This document shows positions 60,251 to 64,000 of a DNA stretch of 64,000 bases, piece after piece; the first letter of the stretch is position 1, and the number at the start of each line of letters is the position of its first letter. This stretch comes from Lactarius indigo (taxonomy: Eukaryota > Basidiomycota > Agaricomycetes > Russulales > Russulaceae). The stretch lies in contig JAFKAC010000137.1 of NCBI GenBank assembly GCA_025766275.1, positions 1-64,000 of the forward strand, written 5' to 3'. The notes under the pieces were generated by a model, which was given only the letters and a program-made list of their open reading frames with translations, did not search any database and had not been told where the DNA came from. The position numbers and the translations under genes are program-made.

Positions 60251-61601
60251 CCACGGATGGCTAGAGTATTCCCTCACTCCGCTCGCCCGGTGCGCGATCG
60301 GACATCACGAGGTTCGCCCCCAAGTTTCCTATATGGACCGTGAGGACCGACAACCCGAACGAAGCTGTCTGTGAACCCGGTGAAATAGGGCGTCTAGACG
60401 TGCAATCAAGGGTACAGAGTATGCGTATACCTTTCCACCCCTTCTTTCCGCTGTGATCGTCCTGTAATACACGCCCATATTTTTTTTTTTTCCCGGACCA
60501 TGTGTTCAACCGAGCCTGCATCTTACCTTCTCTCGTATCACATTTGACCTGGTATTTGTAAACCTAACGAGATCTTGAGATTCAGTTGTTTCTTCCCACA
60601 ACATGAAGTCGAAATCGCCAATCCATTGTCCAAACGAAAGCCAGGATGATCGAGCAGTGGACAATAAAGTGTTCTACCAATAGTATTCACGGGTTTTATC
60701 GGTCATACTATATTTATTGCGGAACAAGTGTCGTCATGAGTCCAGAGATGAGACGACTATTTGTCCTCGAGCCCGAACACGGCACGATGCAGAGTCTGGA
60801 TGATCAAATCGAACAGGCTATAATTGTGACGTGTATAGTACTGGAGGTACAGTATGGTTCTGTCCACTAAAAGTTTCCGTTGCGCTTCAACTCTCAAAAA
60901 GTAATAGGTCATACTGTAGGATATAGGTACTGTAATAACGTAAAACGAAGTCCTCGCAAATGTGTCGTTATATATCGTCCTCTCCGATGAGTGAGCTATA
61001 GCGTATCACCGGGATCTAGTCTCTTCGACACACTCCCCCCCTCACACGAGGTGGTGGCTGTAGAGGGCCTCGTCACGAGTATGGGGAGGGGATAAAATGA
61101 CAAAGGGACAAGTGCTCGTAACCGGATATGACGTGGCCTCACTGGCACCGGAACGTTCCGCGGATGGGAGGTTGACATCGAAAGGTGCCCTGGAAGTTGC
61201 GACGTCGATGGATGTTAGAACCTGTGGATGGACTCTTCTTCTTCAACGCCCAGGCGGCACTAGTCTAGCTCAGACCTCGCCTAGAAAGTGTGCATACGAG
61301 AACTCATAGTGGACGCCCGATTGTCCGACCGGTGCGCACTCGACCTCCGAGACATTGTCTTTGGAGGTGCGGTAAGTTGAGTGATGGGCTGTTTCCAAAC
61401 CCGGGCACGGGTTCGCCATCGACAGGACAGAAGCATTGCTGTGGGTAGTTCCAGGAGAAACTGATATCCCTTTTCTACTAGTATCAAAGGTACGCGAGGG
61501 CGACTGCGAGTCGTGGCGCTTTAGCAGGGAATGAAGTGTACTAGCAGGCTAAATACTGCACCTGTGCGGTTAGTGCCATGCCACACTGGCTGCGTTCGGC
61601 T
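60251..61601. other. Intergenic, right of the array
   Basis: No gene is recognised. Short ORFs (for example 60646-60870 and 61097-61309) have no family features. A T run lies near 60481. Confidence 0.55.
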
Positions 61602-62983
61602 ATGTTCTCGCGCAATCCGATGCGTGACTCGGACTGGAGCGTATCGAATATGACCTGCAGGCAATCCTTGTAAAGAGGGACAATTCGCGGAAGAAAAAAC
61701 CACACACATGGGTGTATATAGAGCCCAACGTCATGTCAAAAAGCGAGCAGACCCTCGGGAAGAAGATGAATGCCACTAGTCCTAAGGCGGCCCACAGCAT
61801 GGCAAAGAATCCAATTTGGAAGACCCTGCGGACGAGGTAGTACACGATACCGTCCGATTTTTTACGGGAGTTTATAAGTGCCCGCAGAAGAAAGTCTATT
61901 GAATGATGTGTAAGTTTCCCTCACAGCACAAATAAGCAAGTGGCGTACAAGCGATAAGGCACCCAGTGATGGCTTGTAACCCGTGCCAAAAAGCCGCTAT
62001 AATTATTTCTGGATGGGTGTAGGTACCATTGGGCCTTCGACCGGTGTCAGCAGACGCTGAAGCTGAGTATGATAGTCACGTACGACAAACCACCAAACCA
62101 AGCGAGCATGGTGAGAGCCACGCCGAATCCAAAGGCACCAATGGATAACGCGATGATTACACTGCTCTTGACGCGGCACCCTGTCAAAGCATGGACACTG
62201 GAAATTCAAGTGAACCAAGAACCAATCAGTGAACTATTTAGTAACCAACTGGAAACTGACCGATCGGCGAGGAATATGTTCGCTGACAGAACAAGGACGC
62301 ATTGGCACCCAATGACGACGGGCACCTGCCATGTACGAGCTTTGACTGGGATATAACGGCTCGTACATATACAGGCGGGTGGGGTACAGACCTTTAAAAT
62401 TCCTAGGGACACCGTAGTCGGCGACGCTATAAATTACGCGATTGAGCGTGTTTTCGTCAGCAGAATGATTCCGAGCTTACAAGTGCCACCATGCTAATTG
62501 CCAAAGCCTACCATCCATAAAAGCAAGATGTAAAGCCCGAGACATTGAGTGCTGAGCTAGGAGATGGCAACAAGAACTTACATTATACCCTGGAAAGCAA
62601 TTATGGTGTACTGCACGCCAACAAAAACCCTGAGAAAGTGAGAATATAAACTTTTAAAGGGGATAATTGTGACACCCACTTAATGCGCATCGAGTCCTTG
62701 AATCCTACTGCAGTGTAAGGCTTTTTTGGCGTCATTTATCTGAATATGGACTCACCACTCAAAGAGTACGCGTACAGCTGCTGGCTTATGACCCCGAAAA
62801 GAAAGGTGTTGACTATGGAACGAATTAGCGGCGCAGAAGTGGGCATGCACATAAAAATACCTACAAAGGATTGCCAATAGCCTGACCCCTGTTCATGTAA
62901 GAGTATCATCGGGGATGCGGCGAGAAAGCTGCTAAGAACTGCATACCTGCGTGCAGTACAGAGTCAAGATGTTGCGGTGCCAT
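61602..62983 (-). CDS. DUF6534-like multi-membrane-span protein, gene or relic
   Basis: Minus-strand pieces in the right order resemble the basidiomycete DUF6534 membrane proteins. They are VNTFLFGVISQQLYAYSL (about 62820), FVGVQYTIIAFQGI (about 62625), WQVPVVIGCQCVLVLSANIFLADR joined across an intron to CRVKSSVIIALSIGAFGFGVALTMLAWFGG (62330-62100), AAFWHGLQAITGCLIACTPLAYLC (about 61950), and RALINSRKKSDGIVYYLVRRVFQIGFFAMLWAALGLVAFIFFP with SLFDMTLGSIYTHV (61880-61700). Each piece is hydrophobic, and together they give about seven spans. A Met at 62983 (MAPQHLDSVLHA) is a possible start. Splice junctions could not all be fixed, so I cannot say whether it is intact. The family's function is unknown. 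Confidence 0.5.
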
Positions 62984-64000
62984 AGCAAAAGAAAGGGTGG
63001 TGAGGGGTGAACACACCCAAGGTCGCGGTAGTCTTTGTAAAGACCAAGAACAAAGTGCGGGGATCTGATGGGGAGCGTCATGTCTGAGTCGGGATCATCA
63101 TGAAAAATGAAAAATGAACAAGAGGCACATCGGGTTGACAGTTGCGGCTTGCCTCATTAAGGTGCCGCTGACCGGGGCGATATCACCGCGGCATGCTTGG
63201 CGGCACTGCTTTTTGAGTGTTCTGCAACACAAAGGAATATTGTAGCAATAAAAAAAAAGAGACGAGCGTCAGGAACAGATGTTCGCCACATGGAAAATTA
63301 GACCGGCAATGTGTTTCAAATGATCCACCTGGGAGCGTCGGATTCTATTAGAGAACCTTAGACTATCTAGGAGTCCGAACTGACGCAAGTTATTGGAAAA
63401 ACTACTCGGCGCTCCGGAAAGCGACCTGCCTGTCAGTTTGATCGTCCTTGCAGTCTAAATCCTCGTAGCAACGCTGATTTGTACAGCGTACTACAGCCCG
63501 GTTACTTGCCCACATGCCTATGAGTTACACTTTATTCTGGCCAAGAGTTTGCCTGCTAGAGTTGTCGGATTCAACCAATTTGGGCATCCGTAAAATGTGA
63601 AGGTTAGGTCGATTGACGTACCTCCAAGGCCTTTACCGGCAATAATAATATAGCGCTTCTCCGTTGCTGGTCTTCTCCGCATGCTGAAACATGGTTTGTA
63701 TTTCCAAGCTTCCGAGCAACCATCACGACCAACGTGCGACGACGACAAGGAACCAAGCGAAGGGTGACTAATATGTGTGTCCACGTGTCCCGGGCCCGAG
63801 CCCGAGGCCGCACCTCTCGACCGCAAGCTCGACCGCAATTACAAAACTGCCAATGTCAAGCTTGATGTCAAGCCCATTTTCCTGTCAGCGCGTTGTGTTC
63901 TTATTCTTAGAAGTACAGTACAGCACACCAAGGTTCAGAACCAAGAGAAGAAAAGGCGTATAGGCTATGCGACAAGATATACGTCGATTTGGCTGCTGTA
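62984..64000. other. Intergenic to window end
   Basis: No gene is recognised. A 106-codon minus-strand ORF at 63518-63838 has no family features. Confidence 0.5.

Noticed and set aside
1..64000. CRISPR arrays, prophage, bacterial operons, rRNA genes
   Set aside because: None are present. Intron density and gene families show nuclear fungal DNA.

Overview
The window looks like nuclear DNA of a filamentous basidiomycete (Agaricomycetes). The evidence is dense introns of about 45-125 bp with GT..AG borders (one GC..AG), a velvet-family regulator, a HAM1-like protein, a thaumatin-like protein with a GPI-type tail, a DUF6534-like membrane protein, and a large tandem family of secreted FAD-linked oxidases. 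A Rhizoctonia/Ceratobasidium-type fungus would fit, but that is inference. No database was searched; gene models were made by reading splice sites and keeping the frame across each junction.

Layout. 1-9.1 kb is a compact single-copy block: the 3' part of a HAM1-like gene with an apparent one-base frameshift (1-2525, +), a thaumatin-like gene (4020-5662, +), an endonuclease/exonuclease/phosphatase-family gene (5910-7213, -), and a velvet-domain gene of the VelB type (7635-9135, +) sharing a 421-bp divergent promoter with the nuclease gene. 9.1-14.2 kb has no gene I can support. 14.2-16.0 kb holds a decayed S53 (sedolisin) protease pseudogene.

From 16.8 to about 60 kb the window is a birth-and-death array. 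Eight near-full-length FAD-linked oxidase genes (BBE-like/VAO type), all on the minus strand, lie at 16.8, 23.1, 28.1, 33.9, 40.7, 44.0, 48.2 and 55.7 kb. At least one (33.9 kb) is a pseudogene through a 10-bp deletion. Two partial copies exist: 22.5 kb, where the promoter is fused to the last exons, and 52.6 kb, a last-exon stub. Two nearly identical plus-strand secreted amidase genes (38.1 and 53.0 kb) sit between oxidases, and the 53-kb one came with a duplicated amidase-oxidase block of about 5 kb. A scrap of a third amidase and a decayed MaoC-type hydratase lie at 36.6-37.5 kb. Spacers between oxidases are themselves repeated. A terminal-inverted-repeat element (19.6-22.1 kb) and a duplicated LTR-like repeat (46.5 and 50.7 kb) lie in the array.

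The right end (61.6-63.0 kb, -) carries a probable DUF6534-type multi-membrane-span gene or its remnant; the rest to 64 kb is featureless to me.

How the genes may work together (inference): oxidases and amidases both carry signal peptides, so the array probably produces a family of secreted H2O2-forming oxidases together with an amide hydrolase. The substrate cannot be told from sequence. The conserved core promoter and upstream element in front of each oxidase suggest common regulation.
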